Part shown: one piece after another, positions 9,860 to 20,538 of the stretch | Position numbering within the stretch: the first letter of the stretch is position 1 | Layout: each line of letters begins with the position of its first letter | Origin: Euonymus europaeus | Lineage: Eukaryota; Streptophyta; Magnoliopsida; Celastrales; Celastraceae | Direction of reading: 5' to 3' | Assembly: GCA_963580455.1 (NCBI GenBank) | Contig: OY756960.1 | Coordinates: 30,563,238 to 30,627,237, forward strand | Length of the DNA stretch: 64,000 bases | Notes under the pieces: model-generated | Seen by the model: the letters and a program-made list of their open reading frames with translations, nothing else | Database searches by the model: none | What the model was told of the DNA's origin: nothing | Translations under genes and position numbers: made by a program

Positions 9860-10602
9860 TAATATATAATTTGTAAAGAGTCTAGTCTAGTACTAAAGAT
9901 CCCTTGGATGGTGCAGTAGCGATGGTGGTGCCTGGATCAGATGCTTTTACGTGCATAGCAATCTTCAATACAGGGAAGCACCGTGATGTGTCTTAACATG
10001 TCGGAGCAAATCCGCGGAGGAAAGTAATAACCTATATGTGCAGTGTCGTCACAACTGTCAGCCTGTGAATCAAATGTGCTTTTGTCAATGGGCTTGTCCT
10101 GTAAACCATCATACACAGTTGAGTCAGTTCCTCTTCTTGCGACTCGTTACGGAGGAGACCATATACGTAGGGAGTTCATATTGATTTGGTTGGATGTTTT
10201 TGGAAATCTGTGTCATTTACGCAAAAAAGAAAAATGATAGGTATCTCTAAAGTTTGCATCCATAAGTGTACGTAATTTATGTGGCATTACACATCAGCAT
10301 GCCACATAGTTTATTACACAGTAGTCAAGCTTATTTTTCAAGAAAGAACAAGTGAATCCCGCCCAAAAACACTATATTTCCCGCTTCTCTCTCTTCTTGT
10401 TTGAAATATGCATTGATTAGGGTTAAATTATACCTGCTTTTCTCTTCTTGTCTGTAATAAATATTGTATGTAATAAGCGTAGTAAAAAACTTAAGATGTA
10501 TCTCCTTGTTGTGGAGTTGCTTTTCTATTGTCATTCAATCGTGGAGACTTAAGTTTCGCCATCCAGTGATCAAGACTGCAATTAAATGAAAATTGTTTAT
10601 TA
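9860..10602. other. Gene-free spacer
   Basis: No recognisable coding sequence or mobile element; short open frames only. Confidence 0.35.
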
Positions 10603-11110
10603 CATTTAATTGAAGTGAATGTAATAAGCACTATAAACACGGTAATTTCCATATAAAACAGTGTATTTGCACACTGTACGAACATGATGTAGTTATACAA
10701 TAATAAAAATATTGTAATACTCGATTACATTAGAAAATCTGTCATCACAATACCACAATGCAACTAGCTCAAGGTCTATAACATCCAACATAAGACAATA
10801 GACAGAATCTCCTGTAATACAGCACAATATTACATTTCTTTCCCAACATCAACAAATATAGCACTTTATTATATTCAAGTGAATGTAATAATCAATGTAA
10901 ACATTGTTTTTAACCACTGGACACGATACAATTATATTATAGTTAAAACACTGTCATTTCCATATCAAACAATGTATTAACACACTATGAACATGATGTA
11001 ACCACCACAATGTAACCAACTATGAGTACATAACATCAAATACAAGACAATTAACAAAATCCCTTGTAATACAGTATTATATTACATTTATTTCCCAAAA
11101 TCAACTCAGA
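10603..11110. repeat. Tandem duplication with a 264-bp period
   Basis: GTGAATGTAATAA recurs at 10615 and 10879, and later blocks recur in the same order: ACACTGT with ATTTCCATAT, then GAACATGATGTA, AAGACAAT and CTTGTAATACAG. Two diverged copies of about 250-264 bp. No coding content. It may be part of an unidentified AT-rich element extending to about 11.75 kb. Confidence 0.6.
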
Positions 11111-12540
11111 AAAATGTTATCTGAATATCAATAATGTGCAACACTGACAAGGAGTCATGAGACAATGTTTATAACATACATTGATCGATTATTTAGGGCA
11201 CTTTTATTTGAAAAATCCAAAACCCATTTCATCAGCTATTTATCTCTATTATAGTGCTATTAAAAAAATTTCAACGACCTCATTCATAAAATGATTTACA
11301 GTCAGTCGATCACTACTTCAAGTGTGTTGTAAGGTTCCATGCAGTGTAATATCTCACCAAAGTCAGGAAATAGAACATAGTACAGTGCAGGAAGATAAAA
11401 TGATGTCAAAAATCCAAAAAAAAATCATATGAAAATGAAAAATGAATAGAAAGTTGAGACCTTTTAATGAAAACTTACTCATAGCTATATGTCGGACACA
11501 ATGTATTGAAGATTTATGCTCAGCTGGCTTCGTAGAAACACTGTCGCCGGAGATACCGATGAAGATGAAGCTCTGGTGTGAATGGGTTCTACGTTTCGTG
11601 AAACGAGAAAAATGAGTTTCATGTAAATGAGTTATTTTTTAACTGGGGTTTTAATTTTTGCCACGATTAATGTGATGTCAGTGTTTTTGAAATTCAAAAG
11701 TCAAAAAACAAACCTGTAGTACTACCGCGCAAAAAATGAGAACACTTAAGAATGTGTTCTGAAGAGTTTTTAAACTAGATTGGTGACAAACTTATAAATA
11801 AGTTTGAACTTTTATAATTTTCACTCTCTTTTTAAATGAATTTGGGTTTAATTTAAAATGAGTGTAATATTTTATGTTAGAAAATATTATTTAACAAATA
11901 CAAGTTCAATAAAATCTAGTTGGTCTTCTTACTGTGTAGAGAGTGGGAGATCTTGTGTTCAAGTCTCCCCTTCTATCAATTTGAATTAGATTTATCATCG
12001 TTATGATGAGAGTTGTAAAAGGGGGAGGGCTACACATTTTTTACAAGTCAAATAAAAAAATTTACACATTCTATTTCTAAAATCTGTTTTGAAAATTTAA
12101 ACTTAAAAAAAATCATTTTTAAAAACTAAGTTGGAAAATAATTTCCAAACATAACTGTAGACATATATTTTTGCTTAGCTTGAAAGTAACTGGCACCCGT
12201 AAACGACACGCTAACGAAGACCCACAAAATATATTATTAATCATTATGCAAGGCTTTCAAAAAGGAAAAAGCCAAAAGAAAGGCAGTGGGTTTAACTGAT
12301 CCTCCTTGTCACCCAGTCCCACCCCCACATGAATCGTTTACCCAGGCAAATTATTATTTGGTCACGTCCTTCTTCAATCATGGTATGGAAGTTTGAAATT
12401 CCCTAAATCAACCACCTAGAGCTCACGAAGATACTCACTCTAGGTTCGCAGATCACTCCAACTGATCACTGATGAGATGCTCTTGGCATCAACAATCTAT
12501 AGAGTCTATAAAAGATCTATAGATTTCTCACGAATCACCT
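11111..12540. other. Gene-free, AT-rich spacer
   Basis: No gene recognised. A GC-richer patch at 11530-11590 resembles codon-biased sequence on either strand but is too short to assign. Confidence 0.35.
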
Positions 12541-12544
12541 AACA

Positions 12545-12745
12545 AAGAAATGAGTTCGCTCTCTCTAGAATCTTGTGGGCTCTCAAAGGATCAAATAATC
12601 GTGTGGAGAAAGAAATGAGTTTTTTTCTCTCTAGAATATTGTGGGCTCTCAAGGATCAAATAATCTTGTGGAGAAAGAAATGATCAGTTTTCTCTCTCTA
12701 GAATCTGGTAGGCTCTCAAGTCCCATATCCTAGTGTGGAGAAGGG
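12545..12745. repeat. Minisatellite, about 65-bp unit, three copies
   Basis: GAAATGA occurs at 12547, 12611 and 12677. Each unit continues CTCTCTAGAAT, GGCTCTCAA and GTGTGGAGAA-type blocks. It lies about 800 bp upstream of the NHL26-like gene. Confidence 0.7.
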
Positions 12746-13479
12746 TGTGGGAGATGGTTAGACCAACCTTGGGCATCATATCCTAGTTTTGGATAGCTCT
12801 CTCCCAAGCTTCAATTTCTCAAATCATCAAATTAAAGAAGACTAGTATTGCTATTGGCTGCTCAAGCTCTTTTTATTAAAAACCTATCTTACTTTTTTTT
12901 CTTCCTTTCAATTAAGATGAAAAGAAAGAGTACTGCGATCCATTTTGATATTTCTGCCTGAAGATATCATCATATCTAATTATTTGTACATAACAAAAGG
13001 CATGCATGTATGATAATATGCAAAAAAGGCCAAGCTCAACTGCATGTGTCAATAATGCAAACAAAAGACGGGGTTATCTTTAGGACCCATCAAATGCTGA
13101 GTGCCATTTTCCTCTGTTTTATCAGAGCCGGTCTCTTTGTTTTCCCAAACTCACCTCTCGAAAGATAAAAGAGTCTTTTTTAAAATTTCGGACATATGTC
13201 GAAATCCTATCACATACTGAAAACCAGCCATATTCATTAAAAAAAAATAAAAATAAAAAATCCAACGATGGAGATTCACATTCCAAAGTCAAAACATATC
13301 TTAAACCCCAGATTAAATTGGAGAAGTTTGTTACGGTAAAAAAATTTGCATCTTTTCGTCGGAGACTCTAGTCAAAAGCAAAGAGAGCCAAATAATTGCT
13401 GCTTTATTTATCTGCATCAACTGTCAAGTGTTGTGTGTGTATCGACCCTCACCATCTCCTCTTTCATTCATCCTCCTCA
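12746..13479. promoter_or_regulatory. Upstream region of the NHL26-like gene
   Basis: No coding sequence. It contains the presumed promoter and 5' leader of the gene at 13520, but I see no convincing TATA box at a defensible distance, so the transcription start is not assigned. Confidence 0.35.
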
Positions 13480-13499
13480 TCTCTCTCTCTCTCTCTCTC
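13480..13499 (+). repeat. (CT)n microsatellite in the 5' leader of the NHL26-like gene
   Basis: An uninterrupted CT run ends 20 bases before the ATG. CT-rich leaders are common near plant transcription starts, which supports a 5' UTR here and argues against translation from the in-frame upstream ATG at 13346. Confidence 0.6.
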
Positions 13500-13519
13500 A
13501 ATCTCACTCTCTTCAGCAA

Positions 13520-14161
13520 ATGTCTCAGATCTCCATCAAATCTCCAAAACACTGTGCAAAACAAAGGGCCGTGAACATCGACACGCGCTACAAGAAGATC
13601 TTCTTCTCCATGTCTGGCTTGTTTACATCCATTCTTTCAATCATACTGTTAGTCTGGCTAATCCTGCACCCAAGTAAGCCTCAGTTCTCCCTCCAACAAG
13701 CTGACATATACCAACTCAACATCTCCGCAAGCCCTCACCTCCTCAACTCCTCCATCCAACTAACCTTACTTGCAAAAAATCCAAACCGGAAAGTCGGCAT
13801 TTACTACGACCTGTTGCAGTTGTACGCATCCTACAAAGGCCAGCAGATAACTCTCCACACTTCTCTTCCTCCTTTTTATCAAGGACACCAGGATACCAAC
13901 CTCTTGACGGCATCTCTAGTGGGAACTGGGTTGCCCGTGGCCCCTGCTCTTGGATATGAAGTGGGGCGTGATCAGACCGCCGGGAAGCTGGTGGTGAATA
14001 TGAAGGTGAATGGACGGCTCCGATGGAAGGTTGGGACTTGGGTTTCTGGTCGGTATAGAGTTAACGTCGACTGTGTTGCGATTATTGCTTTTGGACCTAC
14101 TCTTCCGACTGGTGCTCCTCTATCTTCGAAGCAGGGGACTCAGTGTTCTACTACTGTTTAA
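13520..14161 (+). CDS. NHL26: NDR1/HIN1-like protein, NHL26-like (LEA_2 domain)
   Basis: A single-exon, 213-residue protein. The start at 13520 (MSQISIKSPKHCAKQ) matches how NHL26-type proteins begin; an in-frame ATG at 13346 would add a 58-residue Ser/Leu-rich leader encoded by the CT repeat and is unlikely. A short basic cytosolic tail is followed by one membrane anchor at about residues 31-51 (FTSILSIILLVWLIL), HPSKPQFSL, and a LEA_2-like extracellular beta domain containing NPNRKVGIYYD and RWKVGTWVSGRYR. It ends in GTQCSTTV. Family members sit in the plasma membrane or at plasmodesmata. Arabidopsis NHL26 has been linked to phloem sugar export; other members act in defence. No frameshift or early stop, so it is probably functional. 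The exact subfamily is inferred from overall resemblance. Confidence 0.92.
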   Translation: MSQISIKSPKHCAKQRAVNIDTRYKKIFFSMSGLFTSILSIILLVWLILHPSKPQFSLQQADIYQLNISASPHLLNSSIQLTLLAKNPNRKVGIYYDLLQLYASYKGQQITLHTSLPPFYQGHQDTNLLTASLVGTGLPVAPALGYEVGRDQTAGKLVVNMKVNGRLRWKVGTWVSGRYRVNVDCVAIIAFGPTLPTGAPLSSKQGTQCSTTV

Positions 14162-14911
14162 AATTTAAAATAGATTTTACTGTATAAGTTATCGCTATAT
14201 ATAGCTCTGATCCTGTAAAAGTTTATCAGTTTTGATTGCTTGTTTCAAATTATCATGTGAATTATGATTGCCAAGATACATGAAGAACAGTCTAATTCTC
14301 CTTTTGTACTTTACCATTCTCGCTTGATTCTGTGAAAACGGAGGACTTTAAGGTTTCTTTTCGAAAGTTTCCTTTTTAAACTTCAAATTTCTTGTAAATG
14401 GAGGAAGGAGAAGGGATTCTCGGAGGAAACAGTGATAAGATGAGATTCAAAGGAACGGAAAAAGAAGTGAGAGAGAGACAGAGACAGAGACAGTTGCTAA
14501 AGGATCAATTATCAACTTGATTTCCATGTCTACCTTGCAACTTTTTAATTTACCAGAAATCGGAAAATAATGGAAACCCCAGTTCAGGGTCCACTTGGCC
14601 CATTGCAGAGAGGAGATGGACTTGACTAGGAATGAATGTACTCATAAACATATCTACTTATTCGGTCTTAGGTATTTCCATGAATATTCTAAATCCCATT
14701 GCCAATTCTCTATTTAATTCCATTATATTCCGCCTTCGGTCTACCGTGATATATAATCACTTCCAAGTATTTGCAGCCCTCCGTTGTGCATTTTTTTTAA
14801 AACCATGATGGATGGGATGGCCACAAAATGACTGCTGCTATTACCAATTGCACAACAGAGACTGTGAAACTCTAAACTTAAGAAAACATGATTACTGTCC
14901 ATCTTAGAACA
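14162..14911. other. 3' flank of the NHL26-like gene
   Basis: Non-coding AT-rich sequence with a short GAGA run at 14470-14495. No canonical AATAAA was seen close to the stop. It ends at the target site of the Ty3/gypsy element. Confidence 0.4.
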
Positions 14912-14916
14912 GAGAC

Positions 14917-15269
14917 TGGTGCAGGCCCAGGTCCACTTAATGAATCTCACAAGCCTTGATTATGGCGGCCCAATTGGATTCCTTGCTGGCTTCCCTTTTT
15001 GTTGTTTGTTTATAGTGTTTCGCGTGCTGTCCTTTAGGGCACTTTGGGAATGAATGTTGAAGTTATTTTTTTCCTTCAATTTCTATTTTCAGCTAGCGCC
15101 GCCTACTAGGAGTGAATCCAGTTTGTGGAGAGTGAATCTCCTGTTTTGAGAGAGAGTCTCAGTTATTTTGTTTGTTCTGTGTCTTGTAATCTTACACCGG
15201 TGGCATTAACGCATTAATACAGTTCTCTATTGTTGGTAGTACTGGGGGTTTCTCTGTTAGCTTGCATCA
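14917..15269 (+). repeat. 5' LTR of the Ty3/gypsy element
   Basis: Begins TGGTGCAGGCCC and ends CTTGCATCA. About eleven differences from the right LTR. Flanked on the outside by GAGAC. Confidence 0.92.
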
Positions 15270-15273
15270 ATCT

Positions 15274-15285
15274 TGGTATCGGAGC
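15274..15285 (+). other. Primer-binding site of the Ty3/gypsy element
   Basis: TGGTATCGGAGC, four bases after the LTR end, is close to the plant initiator tRNA-Met site TGGTATCAGAGC. Confidence 0.85.
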
Positions 15286-15303
15286 GAGGTTCCCATCGCC
15301 AGC

Positions 15304-16647
15304 ATGAGTACTCGAAGTGGTCGGATCTATGGAACATCTGAGTCGCGAGTGGAGCAACTACTAGAGTCTATGATTCAACGGGTGGATCTTATGTCTGAGA
15401 AGCTTGACGCGGTTTGGGAACAAGTTTTTCCAGCATCCATACATGATGTGGAAAATGAGTCAACTCCTTCCCACCAAGGAGACCCGCAACTTGAGGAAGT
15501 GGGTGAAGAAGTTGATCAGGGGAGTAGAGTACCCAGTCCTAATCACCAAACCAACCCGGACCCAGTTGAACCTGAAGGCCAAATCCATGTGGCTCCACCA
15601 TTACCCACTCCACTTCTTAGACCTCCCATTCGCCCTATAATACGTCCTGCTCCTCCACCACCTCTCAATTACGGATCACCCCCTGTACGACCAACACCCC
15701 CACCTAGAATTTTCACCACCCAACATCCATCCCTCATTCTGGAGCCGCCTCCTACACAATTTTATCCCCATGCTCACCCTCCAAATCAAACTCCCCTCCC
15801 AAATACTTACCTGTCCAGTTATCCACCTCCATACTTTCCAAATGACTTTCATCCACCCTCCCACCCTTATCATCATGGGTATCCACAAAGCCCATTTGAC
15901 CCCCAAGAGAATGTGTCCAGGCGGGTCAAGCTTGAAGTGTCAGATTTTTCCGGTAACGTAGAACCTTATGAGTTCACGGACTGGTTGATGACGGTGGAAG
16001 AGTATCTCCAATGGTACAGAGTTCCTGCTGAAGCTAAAGTTCAACTTGTCAAGGCTAAGCTTAAGGGTGCCGCTAAGATATGGTGGTTGAATGTTCAAGA
16101 ACAGCTTTACCGACTCCAGAAGCCACCAAATACGGACTAGGCTACGATGAAAGAACGGTTGAGCAAGAAGTATTTACCCAAGAATTATAAAGCCCTGCAA
16201 TTTCGTGCACTCCTCAACTTAAAACAAGATCGATTGACTATTGATGAATATGCTCATAAATTCCGTGACCTTAGTGTGCGCAGTGGAGTGACGGAGGATG
16301 AGGAACAAACGCTGACACGATTTATGAATGGTCTTCATGACAATTTAAAGAAACATATGTTATCGTTACAACTCTCTATTGCTAGTCTGGAGGAGGCTCA
16401 CCAAATAGCCAAAGAAATAGAAACTCAGATTAAAGGTCCTTTGGTTCGCAATAAACCTATGCCAGTTGAGTCAAGACCCTCCGAATTTCGACCTCCAGTT
16501 CCAAGGCCGGGAAGAATTAATTCAGCCACAACCCGTATCAATAGCGAGACCAAACCAGCCGACAGGTCGTCTGACGGAGTTGGACCTCGATGCTATAAGT
16601 GTAATGGGATGGGGCATTATGCTGTGTTGTGTCCCACTAAAAATTAG
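15304..16647 (+). pseudogene. Ty3/gypsy gag with one internal stop
   Basis: Starts MSTRSGRIYG, followed by a coiled region and a long Pro-rich stretch (about residues 70-205). A retrotransposon gag domain then contains FTDWLMTVEEYLQWY, AAKIWWL, RLTIDEYAHKFRDL and FMNGLHDNL. It ends with a CCHC knuckle CYKCNGMGHYAVLC. A TAG at 16138-16140 interrupts the frame where the family has Trp; the frame resumes immediately. A second TAG at 16645-16647 ends the segment but the same frame continues into protease. Confidence 0.88.
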
Positions 16648-17530
16648 AAGGTTGCCCTCATTTGTGAAACTGATATGATTCAGTGGAGTCCTGAAGATGA
16701 CACCGAACTAGACCATACATTTCAGCAAGACACCGAAGAGGAGGAGCTTGTTGCATCAACGTTACCAAGCTGTGTAATTAGGCGAATACTTACGGGTCAG
16801 TAACAGAATGATGAAGGGGATACTCATTGGTTGCGTACCAATATCTTCCACACGAGAGTTCAATTTGGCAAGGGAGCCATTGATGTCATCATTGACAATG
16901 GAAGTGGTCTCAATGTGGTGGCCGAAGACTTGGTGAGGCGATTAAAACTCTCGGCAACTAAACATCCAAAGCCTTATCGAGTGAGGTGGGTTAACGACAC
17001 TTCCATCCCCGTGACATCGCAATGTTTAATTTCTTTTTCTTTGGGCAGTTACAAGGATGAAATGTGTTGTGATGTTTTACCTATGACGGCTTGCCGACTG
17101 TTGTTGGGTCAACCTTGGTTATATGATCGGGATGTAGAATATCATGGCAGGGCAAACACTTATTCTTTCCTGGATAAAGGAAAAAGGATCATTTTGAAGC
17201 CTATGCGGCGCACCCCCACTCATGCATTGATACAACCAGTTGTTGTTCCCCAAATTCTCACTCTGGCCAATTTCGAGGAGGCTTTTCAGGAGTCCCAGTA
17301 TTGTCTCCTTTTGATGGTAAAGCCTTCTACTTCACCAGTAGATGATAGTGTCACTACTAATGCCGCAATACAAGATCTCTTAGATGAGTACTCTGTGGTG
17401 ATGCCTGAAGACTTGCCTGATAAATTACCACCCATGAGGTCGATTCAACATGCCATTGATCTAGTTTTAGGCTGCAATCTTCCTAATTTACCTTCATATC
17501 GAATGAGTCACAAGGAACACGAAGATTTGG
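16648..17530 (+). pseudogene. Ty3/gypsy protease and start of reverse transcriptase
   Basis: Same frame as gag, with TAA at 16801-16803. The retropepsin-like segment reads VIIDNGSGLNVVAEDL, with Asn where Ser or Thr usually follows the catalytic Asp, and LLLGQPWLYD later. It reaches the first reverse-transcriptase block ([17 protein letters not shown]) and then breaks where the inverted segment begins at about 17530. Confidence 0.82.
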
Positions 17531-17878
17531 ATAACCCAAAGGGCATCACCAACCACTCATAAAGCCTATCGCGGGTTTTGAACACTGTTTTCCATTCGTC
17601 TCCCGAGCGTATACGCACTTGATGATAACTACTCTTAAGATCAAGCTTGGAGAAAATTCGAGACCCACTCAATTGATCAATAAGATCATCCAGCCGCGAA
17701 TTGGGAAACGATATTTGATGGTAATTTTATTGATGGCTCGGCTGTCCACACACATCCGCCAAGTGCCATCCTTCTTTGGAGTGAGAAGGGCAGGCCCCGC
17801 ACATGGACTAGTACTTTCTCGAATAAAGCCCCTGCAAAGGAGACCCAAAGAAGGAACCATGCCTTCAGAGCACACATT
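17531..17878 (-). pseudogene. Inverted reverse-transcriptase segment inside the plus-strand Ty3/gypsy element
   Basis: Only on the minus strand does this segment encode conserved Ty3 reverse transcriptase: [36 protein letters not shown], then, after a small shift, the equivalents of the [12 protein letters not shown] and MPFGL blocks. Sequence on both sides encodes the adjoining parts of the same enzyme on the plus strand: KEHEDL on the left and [14 protein letters not shown] on the right. About 50 bp between the MPFGL and GKFVV blocks are missing. The segment has thus been flipped in place with a small loss at the right breakpoint. Confidence 0.82.
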
Positions 17879-18770
17879 GGGAAGTTTGTAGTCATCTACT
17901 TCGATGATATCTTAATTTTTAGCAAAAATATATCTGAACATTTTACGCACCTGCGGTTGACCTTTCAGATTTTGCAGGAAGAGCAATTTTTTTGTTAACA
18001 AGCAGAAATGCTCCTTTCTTCAGGATCGCCTGGCTTTCTTGGGGTTTATAATTTCAGACCAATGGGTGGAGGGGGACCCTGCGAAGATCAAGGCCATTGT
18101 CGAATGGCCAACCCCAGCTAGTATTCATGATGTGCAGAGTTTTCATGGCTTGGCGACATTCTATCGGATATTTATTCGGGGATTTAGTTCTATTGTTGCT
18201 CCTCTTACAGAGTATTTAAAAATGGATGAGTTCCAGTGGAGCTCGGCAGTAGCCAGTGCCTTCGAGAATATTAAGCAACTCATGACTCACACTCCCATTT
18301 TACAACTGCCCGATTTCAGCCAAGTGTTCGAAGTTATGTGTGATGCCTCACACATTGGCATTGGGGGAGTTATTAGCCAAGGGGGGCATCCCATTGCTTT
18401 CTTTAGTGAGAAGCTCAATGAGTGTCGAAGGCGGTACTTCGCTTATGATGTTGAACTCTATGCTTTGGTGCAGACAATTAAATATTGGAAGCATTACTTA
18501 GTCTATCGAGAATTTGTTTTATTTACTGATCATGACTCACTCAAGCACCTTCAATCTTAGCGCAAGCTTAATGCCAGATGGTTTGATATTTTGTAGCAGT
18601 TCACTTTTGTCATTAAGCACAAAGCGAGAAAGGAGAATCGGGTTGCGGACGCTCTCAGCCATCGAGCGCATCTGTTAGTTACTTTTGAAGCTACTGTTAC
18701 GGGGTTTGAGTCTTTTCCAAGCCAATATGCCACTGATGTTGATTTTGCTAATGTTTGGGCCACTCTTCAG
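17879..18770 (+). pseudogene. Ty3/gypsy RT catalytic end and RNase H
   Basis: Begins with the catalytic YFDD block ([13 protein letters not shown]). A frameshift at a T run near 17989-17995 moves the frame to the one used by RNase H and integrase (GFIISDQWVEGDPAKIKAI). RNase H follows with CDASHIGIGGVI, ELYALV and FTDHDSLKHLQS. TAG codons at 18558-18560 and 18594-18596 stand where the family has Gln. No functional product is expected. Confidence 0.85.
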
Positions 18771-20222
18771 GTGGGTGAAGTTCCTACAACCTCTACGAAC
18801 AGCCTGTATGTTATCCAGGATGGGTTCTTTTTTAAAGGCCTGCGTTTGTGCATTCCCAGTGGGTCTATTCGAGAATGTCTAGTCCATGAGCTGCATGATG
18901 GTGGACTTGCAGGCCACTTTGGAATAGACAAAACTACTTCTTTAGTTGAAGATCGATTCTATTGGCCCAACCTTAAATGTGATGTTACTAAAGTGGTGAA
19001 ATCATGCCGGACTTGTCAGTTAAGCAAGGGAACTAAGCGAAATACCAGATTATATACCCCACTACAGGTGCCTGATCGTCCATGGGAGCATGTGAGTCTT
19101 GATTTCATTTTGGGTTTACCTCGGACAGTTGGAGGCAATGATTCCACCATGGTCGTGGTTGATCGGTTTTCGAAGATGGCGCATTTTGTGGCTTGTAGCT
19201 GCACTAATGATGCTTCGCGAGTGGCATCTCTATTTCTTAAAGAGATTGTGCGGCTTCATGGTCTTCCACTGAGCTTGGTGTCGGATCGTGACAACAAATT
19301 TGTTAGTTATTTTTGGAAGACTTTGTGGATTAAACTGGGAACGAAATTGAAATTTTCAAGTGCCTTTCATCCGCAGTCGGATAGGCAAACGGAGGTGGTG
19401 AATCGTAGCCTGGAAAACTTGTTTTGCCTGGTAAATAATCAAGGAGTGTCATGGGACATTATGCTGCCTATTGCAGAATTTGCTTTTAATAACTCCTCCA
19501 ATCGTACGATCGGTTGTTCCCCTTTTGAGGCTGGTTATGGTCTTCGACCTAAGGCACCAGTTGACGTACATACTCTTCCCAGTAACCTCAAGGCCAGTGA
19601 ATTAGCATTGGAATTTGCAGAGCATATAAAGGCCACCCATGCAGAGATTAAACGTCGGATAATTTTAAGCAACGACAAGTACAAGCAGCATGCAGACCTT
19701 CATCGCCGTCAAAAGGAGTTACAGGTGGGAGACTGGGCCCTTATTCGATTGCGTTCAGAACATTTTCCATCAGGCAGTTATCATAAACTCCATGCTCGGC
19801 GGGCTGGACCATACCAAATCCTTAAGCAATTGGGTTCAAATGCTTACCTTGTCAGTTTACCAGACACTCTTAAGATCAGCCCCATTTTTAACATTGAAGA
19901 CCTCACTCCTTGCGAGCCTTTGGTAGAGCCAGAGCTATCTCTCCCTCATCTGCCTCCTCCTCAGCCTGTTGAACAGTTCCCTGCAAAAATACTAGACTAT
20001 CAATTTGTTTCAACACGCAGGGGTGGGTATGACAAATTCTTAATCCGTTGGCGAGATAAACCATTGGCAGAGGCTACTTGGGTGACGGATGCTCAACTTC
20101 AGTTTATCTGTCCTGGATTGTTGGAAGGTTTTCTTCAAGGTCTTTTGCCAAAGGAAAGTTCTTCTGCACGGGAGGGAATTGGTGCAGGCCCAGGTCCACT
20201 TAATGAATCTCACAAGCCTTGA
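18771..20222 (+). CDS. Ty3/gypsy integrase with C-terminal chromodomain
   Basis: A 483-codon open stretch, unbroken but lacking its upstream polyprotein. It shows an HHCC zinc region (HDGGLAGHFG..CRTCQLSKG), the DDE core with acidic residues in VSLDFILGLP, VSDRDNKF and RQTEVVNRSLE (an Arg replaces the usual Gly before QTE), and a GPY-like region RAGPYQILKQLG. A chromodomain occupies about residues 405-455 (KILDYQF, FLIRWRD, ATWVTD). Translation continues 43 bp into the 3' LTR before stopping. It inserts element DNA into chromatin in intact relatives. Confidence 0.88.
   Translation: MGEVPTTSTNSLYVIQDGFFFKGLRLCIPSGSIRECLVHELHDGGLAGHFGIDKTTSLVEDRFYWPNLKCDVTKVVKSCRTCQLSKGTKRNTRLYTPLQVPDRPWEHVSLDFILGLPRTVGGNDSTMVVVDRFSKMAHFVACSCTNDASRVASLFLKEIVRLHGLPLSLVSDRDNKFVSYFWKTLWIKLGTKLKFSSAFHPQSDRQTEVVNRSLENLFCLVNNQGVSWDIMLPIAEFAFNNSSNRTIGCSPFEAGYGLRPKAPVDVHTLPSNLKASELALEFAEHIKATHAEIKRRIILSNDKYKQHADLHRRQKELQVGDWALIRLRSEHFPSGSYHKLHARRAGPYQILKQLGSNAYLVSLPDTLKISPIFNIEDLTPCEPLVEPELSLPHLPPPQPVEQFPAKILDYQFVSTRRGGYDKFLIRWRDKPLAEATWVTDAQLQFICPGLLEGFLQGLLPKESSSAREGIGAGPGPLNESHKP
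20170..20179 (+). other. Polypurine tract of the Ty3/gypsy element
   Basis: GGGAGGGAAT directly precedes the 3' LTR start. Confidence 0.75.
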
Positions 20223-20533
20223 TTATGGCGGCCCAATTGGATTCTTTGCTGACTTCCCTTTTTGTTGTTTGTTTATAGTGTTTCTCGTGCCGTCCTTTAG
20301 GGCACTTTGGGAATGAATGTTGAAGTTATCTTTTTTCCTTCAATTTCTATTTTCAGCTAGCGCCGCCTACTAGGAGTGAATCCAGTTTGTGGAGAGTGAA
20401 TCTTCTGTTTTGAGAGAGAGTCTCAGTTATTTTGTATGTTTTGTGTCTTGTAATCTTACACTGGTGGCATTAACGCATTAATACAGTTCTCTATTGTTGG
20501 TAGTACTGGGTGTTTCTCTGTTAGCTTGCATCA
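20180..20533 (+). repeat. 3' LTR of the Ty3/gypsy element
   Basis: 354 bp, same ends as the left LTR, followed by the target duplication GAGAC at 20534-20538. Confidence 0.92.
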
Positions 20534-20538
20534 GAGAC

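Larger units (their letters stand above)
14917..20533 (+). mobile_element. Ty3/gypsy chromovirus-type LTR retrotransposon with inverted RT core
   Basis: 5.6-kb element with LTRs of 353 and 354 bp (about 97% identical by eye), TG..CA ends and perfect target duplications GAGAC (14912-14916 and 20534-20538). It has a primer site, polypurine tract, gag, protease, RNase H, integrase and a C-terminal chromodomain. Five in-frame stops, a frameshift near 17995 and an inverted segment of reverse transcriptase make it dead. Gag and protease share one frame, and RNase H and integrase share another. The chromodomain, which in chromoviruses steers integration to heterochromatin, identifies the group. Confidence 0.93.

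Noticed and set aside
9425..9862. A 145-codon plus-strand frame
   Set aside because: It begins in a tandem duplication, crosses the Helitron-like hairpin and shows no known domain.
12545..12745. A CRISPR-like array from the regular 65-bp spacing
   Set aside because: The genome is a plant, and the entire unit is repeated, with no unique spacers.
13346..13519. An upstream in-frame ATG extending the NHL26-like protein by 58 residues
   Set aside because: The extension is encoded by the CT microsatellite leader, and family members start at the MSQIS Met.
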